Source: Oligoflexia bacterium (GTDB lineage Bacteria; Bdellovibrionota; Bdellovibrionia; Bdellovibrionales; Bdellovibrionaceae). From it: 64,000 nucleotides of DNA. A program made the translations under genes and the position numbers. The stretch is taken from contig BOLD01000014.1 in NCBI GenBank assembly GCA_016861345.1, positions 1 through 64,000 on the forward strand. Reading direction: 5' to 3'. Of the stretch, positions 42,691-53,237 are shown one piece after another. Positions within the stretch are counted from its first letter, which is position 1. The number at the start of each line of letters is the position of its first letter. The notes beneath the pieces are model-generated. The model ran no database searches, was not told where the DNA came from, and saw nothing but the letters and a program-made list of their open reading frames with translations.

Positions 42691-44607
42691 TTAGTTCACG
42701 TCCTTGTAATCTGCATCAATCACATCATCTTTGCCACCCTTAGCATCAGCTCCAGGCTGCGCTCCTGCGTCGCCCTGAGCTCCGCCCTCTGCACCAGGCT
42801 GACCGCCGGTCTTCTTGTACAATTCAGAAGTGATCTTGTGTGAAGCTGCCTGCAGTTTTTCAAATGCAGTCTTTAATTCGGCAACCGCTGCAGACTTGTT
42901 CTCAAGAACCTTCTTCGCAGCATCAACTTCTTCCTGAGCAGACTTTTTGTCAGCCTCTGCAAGGTCTTTGCTGTCCTTGATCAACTTTTCAGTCTGATAA
43001 ACCAAGTTATCTAAGTTATTACGAGCTGAAGCTGCCTCTTGCTTTTCTTCGTCGTCTTTACGGTGAGCTTCAGCTTCGTTCACGGCTCGCTTGATCTCTT
43101 CTTCACTGAGACCTGATTGAGCTGTGATCTTGATCTGCTGTTGCTTTCCGCTCGACATGTCCTTCGCCGATACGCTCAAGATACCGTTAGCATCGATATC
43201 AAAAGTTACCTCGACCTGAGGCACTCCGCGAGGAGCTGGTGGAATTCCCATCAGCTCAAACCGACCAAGGGTCTTGTTGTCTGAAGACATCTTTCGCTCA
43301 CCTTGTAGAACATGAATGTCCACAGCAGGTTGATTGTCTGCTGCTGTTGAGAAGACCTGAGACTTCTTCACAGGAACAGTGGTGTTTCTCTCAATCAGAA
43401 CCGTCATTACTCCGCCTAAAGTTTCAATACCCAAAGACAGTGGAGTCACGTCTAAGAGAAGAACGTCTTTCACATCACCAGCAAGAACTCCACCCTGAAC
43501 TGCTGCACCAACGGCAACAACTTCATCTGGGTTCACTGTTCGATTAGGTTCTTTACCAAAGTAAGCTTTGACTGCTGCTTGGATAGCAGGGATACGAGTT
43601 GATCCCCCGACAAGAACCACTTCATCAATCTGAGAAAGTGACAAACCAGAGTCAGCCAGAGCTTTTTTGCAGGGTTCAATTGAGCGCTTCACAAGATCAT
43701 CCACCATCTGTTCAAATTTTGCTCGAGTGAGCTTCATTTGAAGATGCTTTGGACCACTTTGATCAGCTGTGATGAATGGAAGGTTGATTTCTGTCTCTTG
43801 GGCAGTTGAAAGTTCAATCTTTGCTTTCTCTGCAGCTTCTTTCAAACGCTGAAGAGCCATCTTGTCATTGCGAAGATCAATCGCCTGATCCTTTTTAAAC
43901 TCTGTGATCATCCACTCAAGGATTCGGATATCGAAGTTATCACCACCAAGGTGAGTATCTCCGTTTGTTGATTTCACCTCAACAACACCGTCGCCCACTT
44001 CAAGGATCGAGATATCAAATGTACCACCACCGAAGTCATAGATCGCAATTTTTTGCTCTTTCTTTTTATCCATTCCGTAAGCCAAAGCCGCTGCAGTTGG
44101 CTCGTTGATAATACGCTTCACATCAAGACCCGCAATTCGACCAGCATCTTTTGTTGCTTGTCGCTGAGAATCGTTAAAGTAAGCAGGAACTGTGATCACA
44201 GCCTCGGTCACGGGCTCACCCAGATAGTCCTCTGCAACTTTTTTAAGTTTTGCAAGAACTCCGGCTCCGATTTCTTCTGGAGAAACTGTCTTTCCGTCTT
44301 TCAGTTTGAAAGCGCAGTCATTCCCTTTTTCTGTCACAGTGTAGGGAACAAGTTTAATTTCATCCTGAACTTCGTTAAAGCGTCGCCCGATAAAACGCTT
44401 TGAAGAGTAAATTGTATTTTCTGGATTTGTAACCGCCTGGCGCTTAGCGATTTGTCCCACCAGACGCTCACCGTCTTTTGTGAAAGCCACAACTGAAGGA
44501 GTCGTTCTTGCCCCTTCTTCGTTGACGAGAACTTTGGGCTCTCCGCCTTCCATGATGGCCACACACGAGTTGGTCGTACCTAAGTCGATTCCGATAATTT
44601 TTCCCAT
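42691..44607 (-). CDS. dnaK: Chaperone DnaK (Hsp70)
   Basis: A 638-aa Hsp70 with [17 protein letters not shown] at the N-terminus, the phosphate loops [20 protein letters not shown] (in part), the linker region [16 protein letters not shown], and the conserved C-terminal tail [12 protein letters not shown]. Full length. It folds nascent and damaged proteins with DnaJ, encoded immediately upstream, and GrpE, not in the window. Confidence 0.98.
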   Translation of the reverse strand: MGKIIGIDLGTTNSCVAIMEGGEPKVLVNEEGARTTPSVVAFTKDGERLVGQIAKRQAVTNPENTIYSSKRFIGRRFNEVQDEIKLVPYTVTEKGNDCAFKLKDGKTVSPEEIGAGVLAKLKKVAEDYLGEPVTEAVITVPAYFNDSQRQATKDAGRIAGLDVKRIINEPTAAALAYGMDKKKEQKIAIYDFGGGTFDISILEVGDGVVEVKSTNGDTHLGGDNFDIRILEWMITEFKKDQAIDLRNDKMALQRLKEAAEKAKIELSTAQETEINLPFITADQSGPKHLQMKLTRAKFEQMVDDLVKRSIEPCKKALADSGLSLSQIDEVVLVGGSTRIPAIQAAVKAYFGKEPNRTVNPDEVVAVGAAVQGGVLAGDVKDVLLLDVTPLSLGIETLGGVMTVLIERNTTVPVKKSQVFSTAADNQPAVDIHVLQGERKMSSDNKTLGRFELMGIPPAPRGVPQVEVTFDIDANGILSVSAKDMSSGKQQQIKITAQSGLSEEEIKRAVNEAEAHRKDDEEKQEAASARNNLDNLVYQTEKLIKDSKDLAEADKKSAQEEVDAAKKVLENKSAAVAELKTAFEKLQAASHKITSELYKKTGGQPGAEGGAQGDAGAQPGADAKGGKDDVIDADYKDVN

Positions 44608-44653
44608 AATTCCTCCGTCTATAATTTAAAAAACTTAAATCTTACATAAACTA

Positions 44654-44681
44654 ATCTGGGTTGCCTGAAACATTCGTCAAG
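44654..44681 (-). promoter_or_regulatory. RpoH (sigma-32)-like promoter of dnaK
   Basis: On the minus strand CTTGACG (44,681-44,675), 13-bp spacer, ACCCAGAT (44,661-44,654). The -35 and spacing equal those of hsp20. No CIRCE element was seen in the gap. Confidence 0.5.
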
Positions 44682-44701
44682 GTCCCAATTTTAGAAAAAT
44701 C

Positions 44702-45820
44702 TTATTTTTTCTTTCCCCAGAACGAGCCCTTTTCATTTGATACATCAATACCTTTGATCTGGGCCACTTGACGCAAGAGCTTCTCCTCATCTGCATTTAA
44801 TCGATCAGGAAACTCAACCCCAATCGTAATATAGAGGTCCCCACGACGGCTCCCCTTAAGGCTTGGCAAACCCTCGCCAGAAATTTTCAATGACTGACCA
44901 GGCTTGGTTCCCTTTGGAATCTCAAGATTCTTTTTCCCCGTCACAGTTGGAATTTCAACCTCGGCTCCCAAAAGTAGCTGCAAATAATGAAGATCTACTT
45001 TCGTGATCAGATGATCACCACGGCGCTCAAATCTTTCATCTTCTTGAACATGAATTTCAACGTACAAATCCCCAGCCGGGCCACCTTTGTATCCGCCCTC
45101 ACCTTCGCCCGAGACACGCAATCGAGTCCCCGTGTCCACACCACCAGGAATCGTCAGGCGAATTTTACGATGATTTTTTTGTCGCCCACGACCCTTGCAT
45201 GATCCACAAGGATTTTTAATAATTGTGCCTTCACCATTACAAGTTGGACAGGTTGAGGCCATTGAGAAAAACCCTTGCGCTCTGATCACCTGACCCCGAC
45301 CACCGCAGGTCTGACAAGTGGTCGGAGTTGACCCCTTTTCAGCCCCTGATCCATTACACTTGTCACAGTTGTCATCCGTATCAAATTCAATTTCTTTTTC
45401 TACACCCTCGATCACTTCTTTTAAAGTGACCTCAGTCACGTACCGAAGATCAGCTCCTCGACGTGGACCACTGCTTCGACGCTGGGTTCTACCGCCCCCC
45501 ATGCCTCCGCCAAAAAGGTCTCCGAAAATATCTCCAAAATGAGAGAAGATGTCTTCGGCATTGGAAAAACCACCACCAAATCCGCCACCCTGCTGAAAAG
45601 CCTGATGACCAAATCGGTCGTACTGAGCTCGCTTTTCTGGGTTAGAGAGAATTTCGTATGCTGATGCGGCTTCTTTGAATTTATCTTCGGCCTCTTTATC
45701 CCCAGGATTTTTATCAGGATGAAATTGCATGGCCATCTTGCGATAGGCCTTCTTAATTGTGTCCGCATCTGCGTCCTTAGCGACGCCTAAAACTTCGTAA
45801 TAATCTCTGGGATTTGCCAT
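44702..45820 (-). CDS. dnaJ: Chaperone DnaJ (Hsp40)
   Basis: A 372-aa type I DnaJ: J domain with HPD ([10 protein letters not shown]), G/F-rich linker (QGGGFGGGF), and four zinc motifs [32 protein letters not shown]. The ATG at 45,820 begins the family's [12 protein letters not shown]; a TTG three codons upstream is unlikely. dnaJ precedes dnaK, the reverse of the common dnaKJ order. Confidence 0.97.
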   Translation of the reverse strand: MANPRDYYEVLGVAKDADADTIKKAYRKMAMQFHPDKNPGDKEAEDKFKEAASAYEILSNPEKRAQYDRFGHQAFQQGGGFGGGFSNAEDIFSHFGDIFGDLFGGGMGGGRTQRRSSGPRRGADLRYVTEVTLKEVIEGVEKEIEFDTDDNCDKCNGSGAEKGSTPTTCQTCGGRGQVIRAQGFFSMASTCPTCNGEGTIIKNPCGSCKGRGRQKNHRKIRLTIPGGVDTGTRLRVSGEGEGGYKGGPAGDLYVEIHVQEDERFERRGDHLITKVDLHYLQLLLGAEVEIPTVTGKKNLEIPKGTKPGQSLKISGEGLPSLKGSRRGDLYITIGVEFPDRLNADEEKLLRQVAQIKGIDVSNEKGSFWGKKK

Positions 45821-45852
45821 AGATGGCAATATGGGAACTCATCTGCCAGCAG

Positions 45853-46521
45853 TCAAGGCGAGGACTGATTTAATTTGTCTTTAATTCGCTGCAAAATTTC
45901 TGGTGGTAAATTCTGACTTTCCAATCCTTGAACCATCCGCTCAGCGACCTCTTTTTTGCCGGACTCGGTGTAAAGGCGGGCTGCCAAACCATAGATCCAA
46001 GCCGGAGCCCCCAATTTTGCTGCTTTTTCAAGCAATCCTGCAGCCTTTAAAGGATTTTGTTCCTCAACCAACGAGTGATAGGCCGCTCGATACAAAATGG
46101 GCCAATCCTGAGAAAAAGCTATAACCGCCTTGTCAAACAACCTTGATGCCCCAGGTATATCATTCACAATCACCGAAAGAACCAAGGGACCTGTTGCATA
46201 AGGCATTCGGAAATGAGGCGACAAGTCCGTAATCGTCTCAAGCATTTTAGATAGCCATCCATTACCCTGGCATCTTTGGTTTGCAATCTCGGTTTCACAA
46301 TAGTCAAAATCTTGAATCGCCCGAATCCACAAACCATCTGCAAGCGGCTCTGCATATCCAAAATGAAAATGTTTAAGAGCTGGCGGTGGAGGTATCAGCT
46401 GTCGCTTCTGCTCAGTTTCACTTTGATGAAAGTAAAAATGAGTTGCGGCGATAACTAGAAATAAAAAAAGCCCCAAGGAGAGGGGCTTTTTTTCAATATC
46501 AAGAAACTTTCTGATCATCAC
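45853..46521 (-). CDS. Membrane-anchored TPR-like protein
   Basis: A 222-aa protein with one N-terminal membrane helix (LSLGLFLFLVIAATHFYF), a Pro run (IPPPPALKHFHFGY) and a C-terminal helical part with TPR-like spacing (PILYRAAYHSLVEEQNPLKA, APAWIYGLAARLYTESGKKE). I know no named family. The start lies 2 bp after the pilA stop, and codons 10-20 double as an intrinsic terminator. A role with pili or envelope assembly is only suggested by position. Confidence 0.65.
   Translation of the reverse strand: MMIRKFLDIEKKPLSLGLFLFLVIAATHFYFHQSETEQKRQLIPPPPALKHFHFGYAEPLADGLWIRAIQDFDYCETEIANQRCQGNGWLSKMLETITDLSPHFRMPYATGPLVLSVIVNDIPGASRLFDKAVIAFSQDWPILYRAAYHSLVEEQNPLKAAGLLEKAAKLGAPAWIYGLAARLYTESGKKEVAERMVQGLESQNLPPEILQRIKDKLNQSSP
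46463..46495 (-). terminator. Terminator of pilA inside the next gene
   Basis: Minus strand: AAAAAAAGCCCC TCTCCTT GGGGCTTTTTTT. A strong stem with a T7 run about 30-60 nt after the pilA stop, yet within the coding region of the TPR-like gene. Confidence 0.8.
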
Positions 46522-46523
46522 AC

Positions 46524-47063
46524 TCAGTCGATACCGTTTAAATCCTGCTTAACCATTTTATTTTCATTGATGGTCCATACATCAACTTTATTCGGGTCTT
46601 TTAATAAACTCGACCTTGCTCCTGCAGTAAATGTTGTATTTGTCGCTACCCAGCCAGAGTCCATAGCTCCAGCAAGATCACTTTGTCCCTCCGCAAGCAC
46701 GGTGCACTTTCCATTCGATGCCCCACAATATCCAACAGAACTGTTATATGTTCCTGCAGGCCCTGAGTATCCAGAAATCGCAGCAGCAGCGCCACCGAAT
46801 CCTGTGTTGTATCTCATTTGTCCCTCCGGAGCATAGCCGATGACTTCAAACATGACATGATACCCATTGTACTCGGTAAAGAACGCTTTGTTCGCTGTGT
46901 AGATCGCGGCAAGATTTGATTTAGCCTCTGACTGACGAGCTTTAGCCATGAACTTGGTCACCTGCGGAACCGCCATCGTAGCAAGAATTCCAAGGATCGC
47001 CACAACAACCATCAACTCAACAAGCGAGAATCCTTTTTGTGATTTAATCGTATTGGTTTTCAT
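46524..47063 (-). CDS. pilA: Type IV pilin / pseudopilin
   Basis: A 179-aa prepilin with the class III signal QKG^FSLVELMVVVAILGILA: Glu at mature position 5 and the hydrophobic N-terminal helix. The globular part has Cys pairs near the end (YCGASNGKC). It should be cleaved by PilD and assembled into pili. Followed by a strong terminator. Confidence 0.92.
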   Translation of the reverse strand: MKTNTIKSQKGFSLVELMVVVAILGILATMAVPQVTKFMAKARQSEAKSNLAAIYTANKAFFTEYNGYHVMFEVIGYAPEGQMRYNTGFGGAAAAISGYSGPAGTYNSSVGYCGASNGKCTVLAEGQSDLAGAMDSGWVATNTTFTAGARSSLLKDPNKVDVWTINENKMVKQDLNGID

Positions 47064-47372
47064 TTTTAATTTTCCCCCACCAAATTTAGATTTTGATAAC
47101 CGAATTTGAAGACAAACCTAGTTTGCCAAAAATTCATTTTTCTTCCAAGGAAAATTAAGAGAGAAATCACCGGGAATTCAAGTGGTTGACTTAAGTCCAA
47201 CTCTTGACGTTCAACATATGACTCTTATTGATACAGTCTTGATAAAGGTCCAGTCAGATGCCTTGACAGAATTTTTTTTGTTCTCATATTGAAACAGGTT
47301 CTTGGCGAGGACCAGTCCCCTTGAATCTTCGCCAAGGGCCCACATATACTGAGTAAAAGGGGTATTTTTACA
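47064..47372. promoter_or_regulatory. Divergent pilA / clpS control region
   Basis: 309 bp. On the plus strand TTGACA (47,263-47,268) with CATATT 16 bp later is a good housekeeping promoter for clpS. In its leader a hairpin CTTGGCGA (47,301-47,308) / TCGCCAAG (47,329-47,336) can form. I see no clear pilA promoter. Confidence 0.5.
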
Positions 47373-47729
47373 GTGCAGCACCGTGATTTCATTTGTTCTC
47401 ACTCTGACAACTCTTCCACACCCCATCAAGGTGGGACTGAGTCTGAGGGGTCTATCGAGACGATTAATCGTGTTGAAACACCTAAGATGTATAAGGTTGT
47501 GCTGCTTAATGATGATTATACTCCGATGGATTTTGTGATTTTAGTTTTAAAACGCTATTTCTCGAAAAACGAAGAGCAAGCCACTCAGATTATGCTTGAT
47601 GTTCACAAAAAAGGGGCTGGGGTTGCAGGGGTTTTCACTTTGGAGATTGCCGAAATGAAAGTCATGCAAGTGAACCAGTTTTCAAGGACGAACCAACATC
47701 CGTTAAAATGCACTCTTGAAGCAGAGTGA
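47373..47729 (+). CDS. clpS: ClpS adaptor of the ClpAP protease
   Basis: A 118-aa N-end-rule adaptor: [19 protein letters not shown] with the NDDYTPM substrate pocket, [17 protein letters not shown] and a C-terminal beta strand. The N-terminal ~38 residues are a disordered extension, slightly longer than usual. GTG start after AAAGGGG. clpA follows after 30 bp. Confidence 0.95.
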   Translation: MQHRDFICSHSDNSSTPHQGGTESEGSIETINRVETPKMYKVVLLNDDYTPMDFVILVLKRYFSKNEEQATQIMLDVHKKGAGVAGVFTLEIAEMKVMQVNQFSRTNQHPLKCTLEAE

Positions 47730-47759
47730 TGGGGATGAAAAAGAGAAAGGAGCTTTCTC

Positions 47760-50063
47760 ATGATGACAAAAAATCTGGAAAGAAAATTGGCAGAAGCCGC
47801 TGAGATGGCCAAGGTACAAAAATCTGAATTTGTGACGCTAGAGCATATCCTTCTTGCTCTGACAGAGTCTCCTCCCGCTGTTGAAGTTCTGACTGGAGCT
47901 GGCTGCAATGTTCAATCGTTAAAAAAAGATCTGCGCGATTACATTAAGAAGCACTGTCAGCAAATTACGCCAGAGCAATTAGGATCCTATGGCGGTTTTG
48001 AGCAGTGGCAACCCGAATTTACACTGGCTTGTCACCGTTTGCTTCAACGAGCGGCCATGCAGGTCCGCAGTGCGGGAAAAGATAAAATCACCGAGGGTCA
48101 CTTGCTGGTTTCTTTTTTCTATGAACAGGATTCCCACGCTGTTTATGCGATGACAAAACAAGGGGTTTCCCAATTTGATTTGATCAATTATGTCTCTCAC
48201 GGAGTGGAAAAAGACGGCGAAGACCTGGGCTTTGGAGACGCCAGCCCCCCTGCAGTGCCACCACAAACTGACATTGATGGACTACCAGTTGATGAAAGTA
48301 AAAAAGACGAAGGAAAAAATTCTCCTCTTGAATCTTTCTGTGTGAACCTGAATGAAAAAGCCAAGGACGGCAAAGTTGATCCTTTGATTGGCCGAATCGA
48401 TATTCTCGATCGAACAATGCAAGTGCTCTGCCGACGAACGAAAAATAATCCCCTCCTTATTGGTGAGCCCGGCGTTGGTAAAACAGCCATCGCCGAGGGT
48501 TTAGCTGCCAGAATCGTGAAGGGCGAGGTACCGGAAATTCTCAAAGATAAGATTATTTATTCTCTGGATATGGGAACACTTCTAGCCGGAACGAAATTTC
48601 GCGGAGATTTCGAGGGCCGCATCAAGGGCGTCATGAAAGACGTTAAAAAAAGAAAAAATGTGATTTTGTTCATTGATGAAATCCATACGATTGTTGGCGC
48701 AGGTTCCACTAGCGGTGGCTCTATGGATGCTTCAAATTTGTTAAAACCCGCTCTGGCCAGCGGAGAAATTTCTTGCATCGGCTCAACAACTCATAATGAA
48801 TACCGACAACAGTTTGAAAAAGATCGGGCTTTAAACCGTCGCTTTCAAAAAATTGATATCAAAGAGCCAACCCCTGGCGAAGCTCTTGATATCTTAAAAG
48901 GATTAAAAACAAAATTTGAAGATCACCACCAAGTGAAATTCACTGACGAGGCTCTCAAAAGCGCTGTCGATCTCTCTGTGAAATACATGCACAACAAGCT
49001 TTTACCAGACAAAGCCATTGATGTTCTGGACGAGGCCGGCGCCCATGCTCGACTGAAGGGTCGGCTAGGTACAACCATCACCGATAAGGATATTGAAGAA
49101 ATTGTTGCCAGCATTGCTCAAGTGCCTGTCGCCAGCGTCAGCCTGAATGATCGAGAACAACTGAAAAATTTAGATGGCCGATTAAAGGCTTCTATTTTTG
49201 GTCAAGATGAGGCCATTGATAAACTCGTCGCCAGTATTAAGTATGCCCGCACTGGCTTGGGCAGAGAAAATAAACCCATCGGTTCATATTTGTTTACCGG
49301 TCCAACGGGTGTGGGAAAAACAGAGGTCTGTAAACAATTGGCCGAGATTATGGGCATCCCTCTTGTTCGGTTTGATATGAGCGAGTACATGGAAAAACAC
49401 ACTGTGGCTCGCCTTGTGGGAGCTCCTCCGGGATATGTGGGTTATGAAGAAGGCGGTCAATTAACAGAGGCCGTGACCAAGTCCCCCTACTGCGTGCTTT
49501 TACTTGATGAGATTGAAAAAGCTCACAGTGATATTTACAACATTCTTCTTCAAGTTATGGACGCAGGACGCCTGACTGATGCCAATGGCAGAACAGCTGA
49601 CTTTAGAAATGTCGTTCTCGTGATGACTTCGAACGCCGGGGCTCAAGATGTGGCAAAGGGAAATATCGGTCTTGTCCAACACTCGACAAAACACTCATCA
49701 ATGGAAGCTATTAAAAAGGTCTTTACCCCAGAGTTCTTGAACCGCTTAGATTCCATTGTCAGCTTTAAAGATCTTGATGAATCGATAGTTCTTCGCATTG
49801 TTTCGAAATTCATTGAAGAAGTTCAGATGCAGCTTCAGAAAAAAGGTGTTGAACTGGTTGTTTCTCAAGAAGTCAAAGAGTGGCTCCTTAAAAAAGGTTA
49901 TGACAAAGTTTACGGAGCAAGACCTCTTCATCGCACAATTGATGAGCATATTAAAAAGTCACTGGTTGACGAACTGCTGTTTGGCAGATTGAGCCAGGGT
50001 GGGCGCGTCGAGGTGCAACTGAAGGATAATGCCCTTCATTTCGAGTTTATGCCAAGGCCTTGA
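47760..50063 (+). CDS. clpA: ClpA unfoldase of the ClpAP protease
   Basis: A 767-aa class I Clp ATPase: double Clp-N repeat (about 1-150), AAA-1 with GEPGVGKTA and AAA-2 with GPTGVGKTE, Walker [14 protein letters not shown] and [10 protein letters not shown]. The IGL loop that docks ClpP is present (GNIGLVQ). Full length. Feeds ClpS-delivered N-degron substrates to ClpP, which is not in the window. Confidence 0.97.
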   Translation: MMTKNLERKLAEAAEMAKVQKSEFVTLEHILLALTESPPAVEVLTGAGCNVQSLKKDLRDYIKKHCQQITPEQLGSYGGFEQWQPEFTLACHRLLQRAAMQVRSAGKDKITEGHLLVSFFYEQDSHAVYAMTKQGVSQFDLINYVSHGVEKDGEDLGFGDASPPAVPPQTDIDGLPVDESKKDEGKNSPLESFCVNLNEKAKDGKVDPLIGRIDILDRTMQVLCRRTKNNPLLIGEPGVGKTAIAEGLAARIVKGEVPEILKDKIIYSLDMGTLLAGTKFRGDFEGRIKGVMKDVKKRKNVILFIDEIHTIVGAGSTSGGSMDASNLLKPALASGEISCIGSTTHNEYRQQFEKDRALNRRFQKIDIKEPTPGEALDILKGLKTKFEDHHQVKFTDEALKSAVDLSVKYMHNKLLPDKAIDVLDEAGAHARLKGRLGTTITDKDIEEIVASIAQVPVASVSLNDREQLKNLDGRLKASIFGQDEAIDKLVASIKYARTGLGRENKPIGSYLFTGPTGVGKTEVCKQLAEIMGIPLVRFDMSEYMEKHTVARLVGAPPGYVGYEEGGQLTEAVTKSPYCVLLLDEIEKAHSDIYNILLQVMDAGRLTDANGRTADFRNVVLVMTSNAGAQDVAKGNIGLVQHSTKHSSMEAIKKVFTPEFLNRLDSIVSFKDLDESIVLRIVSKFIEEVQMQLQKKGVELVVSQEVKEWLLKKGYDKVYGARPLHRTIDEHIKKSLVDELLFGRLSQGGRVEVQLKDNALHFEFMPRP

Positions 50064-50124
50064 CAATTCACTATCGATCATCAAAATTATCTCGTGGTTC
50101 CTATGGAACTGGAGGTCTTTTGAT

Positions 50125-51024
50125 ATGAAATGGTTTAAGCGAATTAGTCTTTTTGTTTTGACGAACATCCTGGTGATGGTGACGATTAGCATTGCCTTTA
50201 ACATCGTCGTCAATGTCTTTGGACTTCGTCAACTTGACTCTTATTTTGGATACATGCTGGTCTTTTGTTGTTTTTGGGGCATGGGTGGCGCCTTTATCTC
50301 TCTTCTGATTTCAAAATTTATGGCAAAAATGGCCATGGGCGTTCAAATCATTGAACCCAACACTCAGGATCCTCGATTAAGAGACCTGGTTAACATGACC
50401 TATGACCTAGCTCGAAAAGCTGGACTTCAAAAAATGCCCGAGGTTGGAATTTATGAAGCTCCAGAAATAAATGCCTTTGCCACTGGTCCCTCGCGATCAA
50501 ATTCTCTTGTGGCGGTCAGCACTGGACTGCTTCAGGCCATGGATCGAAATGAAGTTGAAGGTGTTATTGGACACGAAGTCGCCCATATTGCCAATGGCGA
50601 CATGGTCACCATGACGCTCATTCAAGGTGTTGTGAACTCTTTTGTGATGTTTCTGGCTCGAATCATTGCACACGTTGTCTCATCTCAGGTCGAGGAAAAA
50701 TCTCGAAATGCGGTCCATTTCGCCGTGGTGATTGTTCTGGACATCCTGTTTACAATTTTAGGATCTATTTTAGTTAACTATTTCTCACGCCAACGCGAGT
50801 TCCGCGCGGATAAAGGGGGCGCAGTATATGCAGGACGCGATAAAATGATCGCGGGACTTCGCCGACTTCAGTCGCAATTTGACATGATTGATGGCGATAA
50901 CGGTGGTATGGCCACAATGAAAATCTCAAATAAGTCTACTGGACTGATGGCATTATTTAGCTCCCATCCTCCACTCGAGGAACGAATTCAACGTCTAGAA
51001 CAACTCACTTACGATAAAGCCTAA
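50125..51024 (+). CDS. htpX: Membrane metalloprotease HtpX
   Basis: A 299-aa M48 protease: two N-terminal membrane helices, zinc motif VIGHEVAHIANGD, two further helices around 150-195, and the third zinc ligand region FRADKGGAVYAGR. It degrades misfolded inner-membrane proteins. Start at 50,125 behind a perfect GGAGGT; a longer frame opens inside clpA. Confidence 0.95.
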   Translation: MKWFKRISLFVLTNILVMVTISIAFNIVVNVFGLRQLDSYFGYMLVFCCFWGMGGAFISLLISKFMAKMAMGVQIIEPNTQDPRLRDLVNMTYDLARKAGLQKMPEVGIYEAPEINAFATGPSRSNSLVAVSTGLLQAMDRNEVEGVIGHEVAHIANGDMVTMTLIQGVVNSFVMFLARIIAHVVSSQVEEKSRNAVHFAVVIVLDILFTILGSILVNYFSRQREFRADKGGAVYAGRDKMIAGLRRLQSQFDMIDGDNGGMATMKISNKSTGLMALFSSHPPLEERIQRLEQLTYDKA

Positions 51025-51036
51025 AGTGACAACCCC

Positions 51037-51064
51037 GCACCTCTGATTGTACAATCAGAGGTGC
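51037..51064 (+). promoter_or_regulatory. Perfect 28-bp palindrome that holds a ribosome site
   Basis: GCACCTCTGATTGT (51,037-51,050) followed by its exact complement to 51,064. The second arm contains AGAGGTG, the Shine-Dalgarno of the gene whose ATG is at 51,065. In RNA the site would be hidden in a hairpin. Confidence 0.8.
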
Positions 51065-53167
51065 ATGCGATTTCTGATCTACTCAACTCTCTTTTCATAT
51101 TTCTGGCTGGTGCTCAGCTGCTCGAGTATTTCAAAATACGAAGAAGGTGTCGATCCCCGATCTGAAGTTTTTCTTCTCACTTATAAAAAAGCAAAAACCC
51201 TTGAGATCACAAATCCGAAAGAATCCTGTGAACTCTACACAGCCCTAGCAAAAGAAACTGATTTTCGTCTAAATCAACTCGCGCACTTTCGGTCTCAGCT
51301 TCTGTGTCAAACCACTGAAGATCATTCCAATGTAAATTTAAAAATTAAATCTGAAAATCCCTGGCTCACTCCACTTTGGATTGAGGTGAGTCTTAAAGAA
51401 GCTCAAGCTATAAAAAACCCTCTTATTCAAGCTCAGGTCCTAAGTGAAAAAGCTCGGGCCTCTGATAAAATCCGCGAAAAAGAAAAGCTTCTTCTTCAGG
51501 CCATTGAACTTGCCAAAGAAGCCCGAGATCAAGCTTTCGTCTCTGAACTGGAATCCCGACTTTATAAAATTTCTCCCCGTTTAAACCCCAAACCTCAACC
51601 CCAGGATTATATTAAAATAGGGCAGGATCTTCTTAGTCAGAGAGAGTTTAAATCCGGACGTGATTATTTGTGGAAGAGCTTTCATTTATCAAACTCGACA
51701 TTAGAAGAAAAAATTTTCGCCCGAAAGCTGATCCGAAATTCCTATAAGGTTGAGCAAAATAAAGATGCTCATATTACAGAAGCAAAAAAATACGCCATCT
51801 GGGTGCAAACATTAAATACCCCCCCTAAGCTTCACGAAGCACTTTTAACTCTCTCTCGAGCTCAATGGACCGAGGGACAAGTAAGTGAGGCCAAAAAGAC
51901 TCTTACACGCGCAGAAAAATTACTCAAAGGACAACATCCTCTGGATGAAATCTATTTCATCCGAGGGCGCATGAGCGAAGAAGCACAAAACTTTGAAGAG
52001 GCCATTCATCACTACACACGCGCAGAAAAAGAGGCTCTCGATAAATCCCTCATGAAAGACAAGGCGATTTCTTATAAAGCCTGGTCTCTTCGAAAAATAA
52101 AACTCTATCAGGATGCCGCAAATTCATATGCTCAGCTTGTGAGCAAAGCTGAAGATCCTGCAGAGAAAAATAAATACCGTTTCTGGCAAGCAAAATCTCT
52201 GAAGCAAGCTGGTGATATTGATGGAGCCAATGGATTATTCCTTGTTGTGAGCCAAGAAGATCCCCTTGGCTACTATGGACTTCTCGCGCACCGAGAAATG
52301 GGTTGGCAGCTTCCGCCATTGGATATCAAAAATGGCCAATCGATCAAACCAAACTCTCAACTAAGTCTCAATCTCAAAAACCAAAATATGATTCGAGATC
52401 TGATCTACGTTGAAGAAAATCAAATCCTTGAAAAATTCCTCAACGATCAGGCCCAACAATTAAGGAACTCTTCAACAACTGATCCCAATACTTGGCTCTT
52501 TCTCATGAAAGCTTATGCCCAGGCGGGTCTCTATCTCCCTCTCTTCTCACAAATTGGAACTCTGGATTCTAAAGTGAAAGAAAATCTTCTCAAAGATCAT
52601 CCCGAACTTCTTTTCCCAAGAAAGTTTCTTCCGCTAATTGAAGAATGGGCTGCAAAATTTGAAGTTCGACCTGAACTGATGCTCGCCATCATCCGACAAG
52701 AATCGGCTTTTGATCCTTTTGCCCGAAGCCCTGCTGACGCCTTTGGATTGATGCAACTACTCCCCTCTGTCGCAAAACACTATCAAGAGAAAACAAAGAT
52801 CAACATAGGCCACTATGAAGATCTCTTCGCACCAGAGAAAAATATCCCATTTGGTGCAGCTCTTTTAGCCTCGCTATCAAAAAAATACCGTGGCCAATTT
52901 GTTCTGACTGCCGCGGCTTACAATTCAAATGAAAAAGCCATTCAAAACTGGCTCAAAACCCGCTTAAAAGAGGATCCTCTTGAGTTTATTGAAGACATAC
53001 CCTACGAAGAAACCCGGGGCTATATCAAATTAGTCTTAAGGAATTTTGTGTTTTATTCTCGTCTCAAAGAGCCACAAAAAAGCATTTCCTTTCCTGACTG
53101 GTGTTTAGAAGATCTTCAGTCTTTTAAAGAATCAAAGACAAATATGCAGTCTCAGAATGAGATTTAA
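51065..53167 (+). CDS. Lytic transglycosylase lipoprotein (Slt-like) with TPR region
   Basis: A 700-aa protein with a lipobox (LVLSCSS), a long helical TPR-like solenoid (about 50-530) and a C-terminal SLT domain: LMLAIIRQESAFDPFARSP with the catalytic Glu, FGLMQLLPSVA and AAAYNSNEKAI. It should cut peptidoglycan glycan strands from the periplasmic side of the outer membrane. The start is fixed by the ribosome site in the 28-bp palindrome. Confidence 0.92.
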   Translation: MRFLIYSTLFSYFWLVLSCSSISKYEEGVDPRSEVFLLTYKKAKTLEITNPKESCELYTALAKETDFRLNQLAHFRSQLLCQTTEDHSNVNLKIKSENPWLTPLWIEVSLKEAQAIKNPLIQAQVLSEKARASDKIREKEKLLLQAIELAKEARDQAFVSELESRLYKISPRLNPKPQPQDYIKIGQDLLSQREFKSGRDYLWKSFHLSNSTLEEKIFARKLIRNSYKVEQNKDAHITEAKKYAIWVQTLNTPPKLHEALLTLSRAQWTEGQVSEAKKTLTRAEKLLKGQHPLDEIYFIRGRMSEEAQNFEEAIHHYTRAEKEALDKSLMKDKAISYKAWSLRKIKLYQDAANSYAQLVSKAEDPAEKNKYRFWQAKSLKQAGDIDGANGLFLVVSQEDPLGYYGLLAHREMGWQLPPLDIKNGQSIKPNSQLSLNLKNQNMIRDLIYVEENQILEKFLNDQAQQLRNSSTTDPNTWLFLMKAYAQAGLYLPLFSQIGTLDSKVKENLLKDHPELLFPRKFLPLIEEWAAKFEVRPELMLAIIRQESAFDPFARSPADAFGLMQLLPSVAKHYQEKTKINIGHYEDLFAPEKNIPFGAALLASLSKKYRGQFVLTAAAYNSNEKAIQNWLKTRLKEDPLEFIEDIPYEETRGYIKLVLRNFVFYSRLKEPQKSISFPDWCLEDLQSFKESKTNMQSQNEI

Positions 53168-53237
53168 TTAATACCTCAACTTTTTTCCAGGAATTCCGAT
53201 CTGATGAGAGTCAGTTATGGTCATTCGGAGGCCCGGC

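Noticed and set aside
44608..44701. CIRCE (HrcA) operator before dnaK
   Set aside because: No TTAGCACTC...GAGTGCTAA-type inverted repeat is present in the gap.
47064..47210. Sigma-54 promoter for pilA (TGGCA-like word near 47,130)
   Set aside because: The GG and GC elements are not 10 bp apart; the -12 GC is missing.
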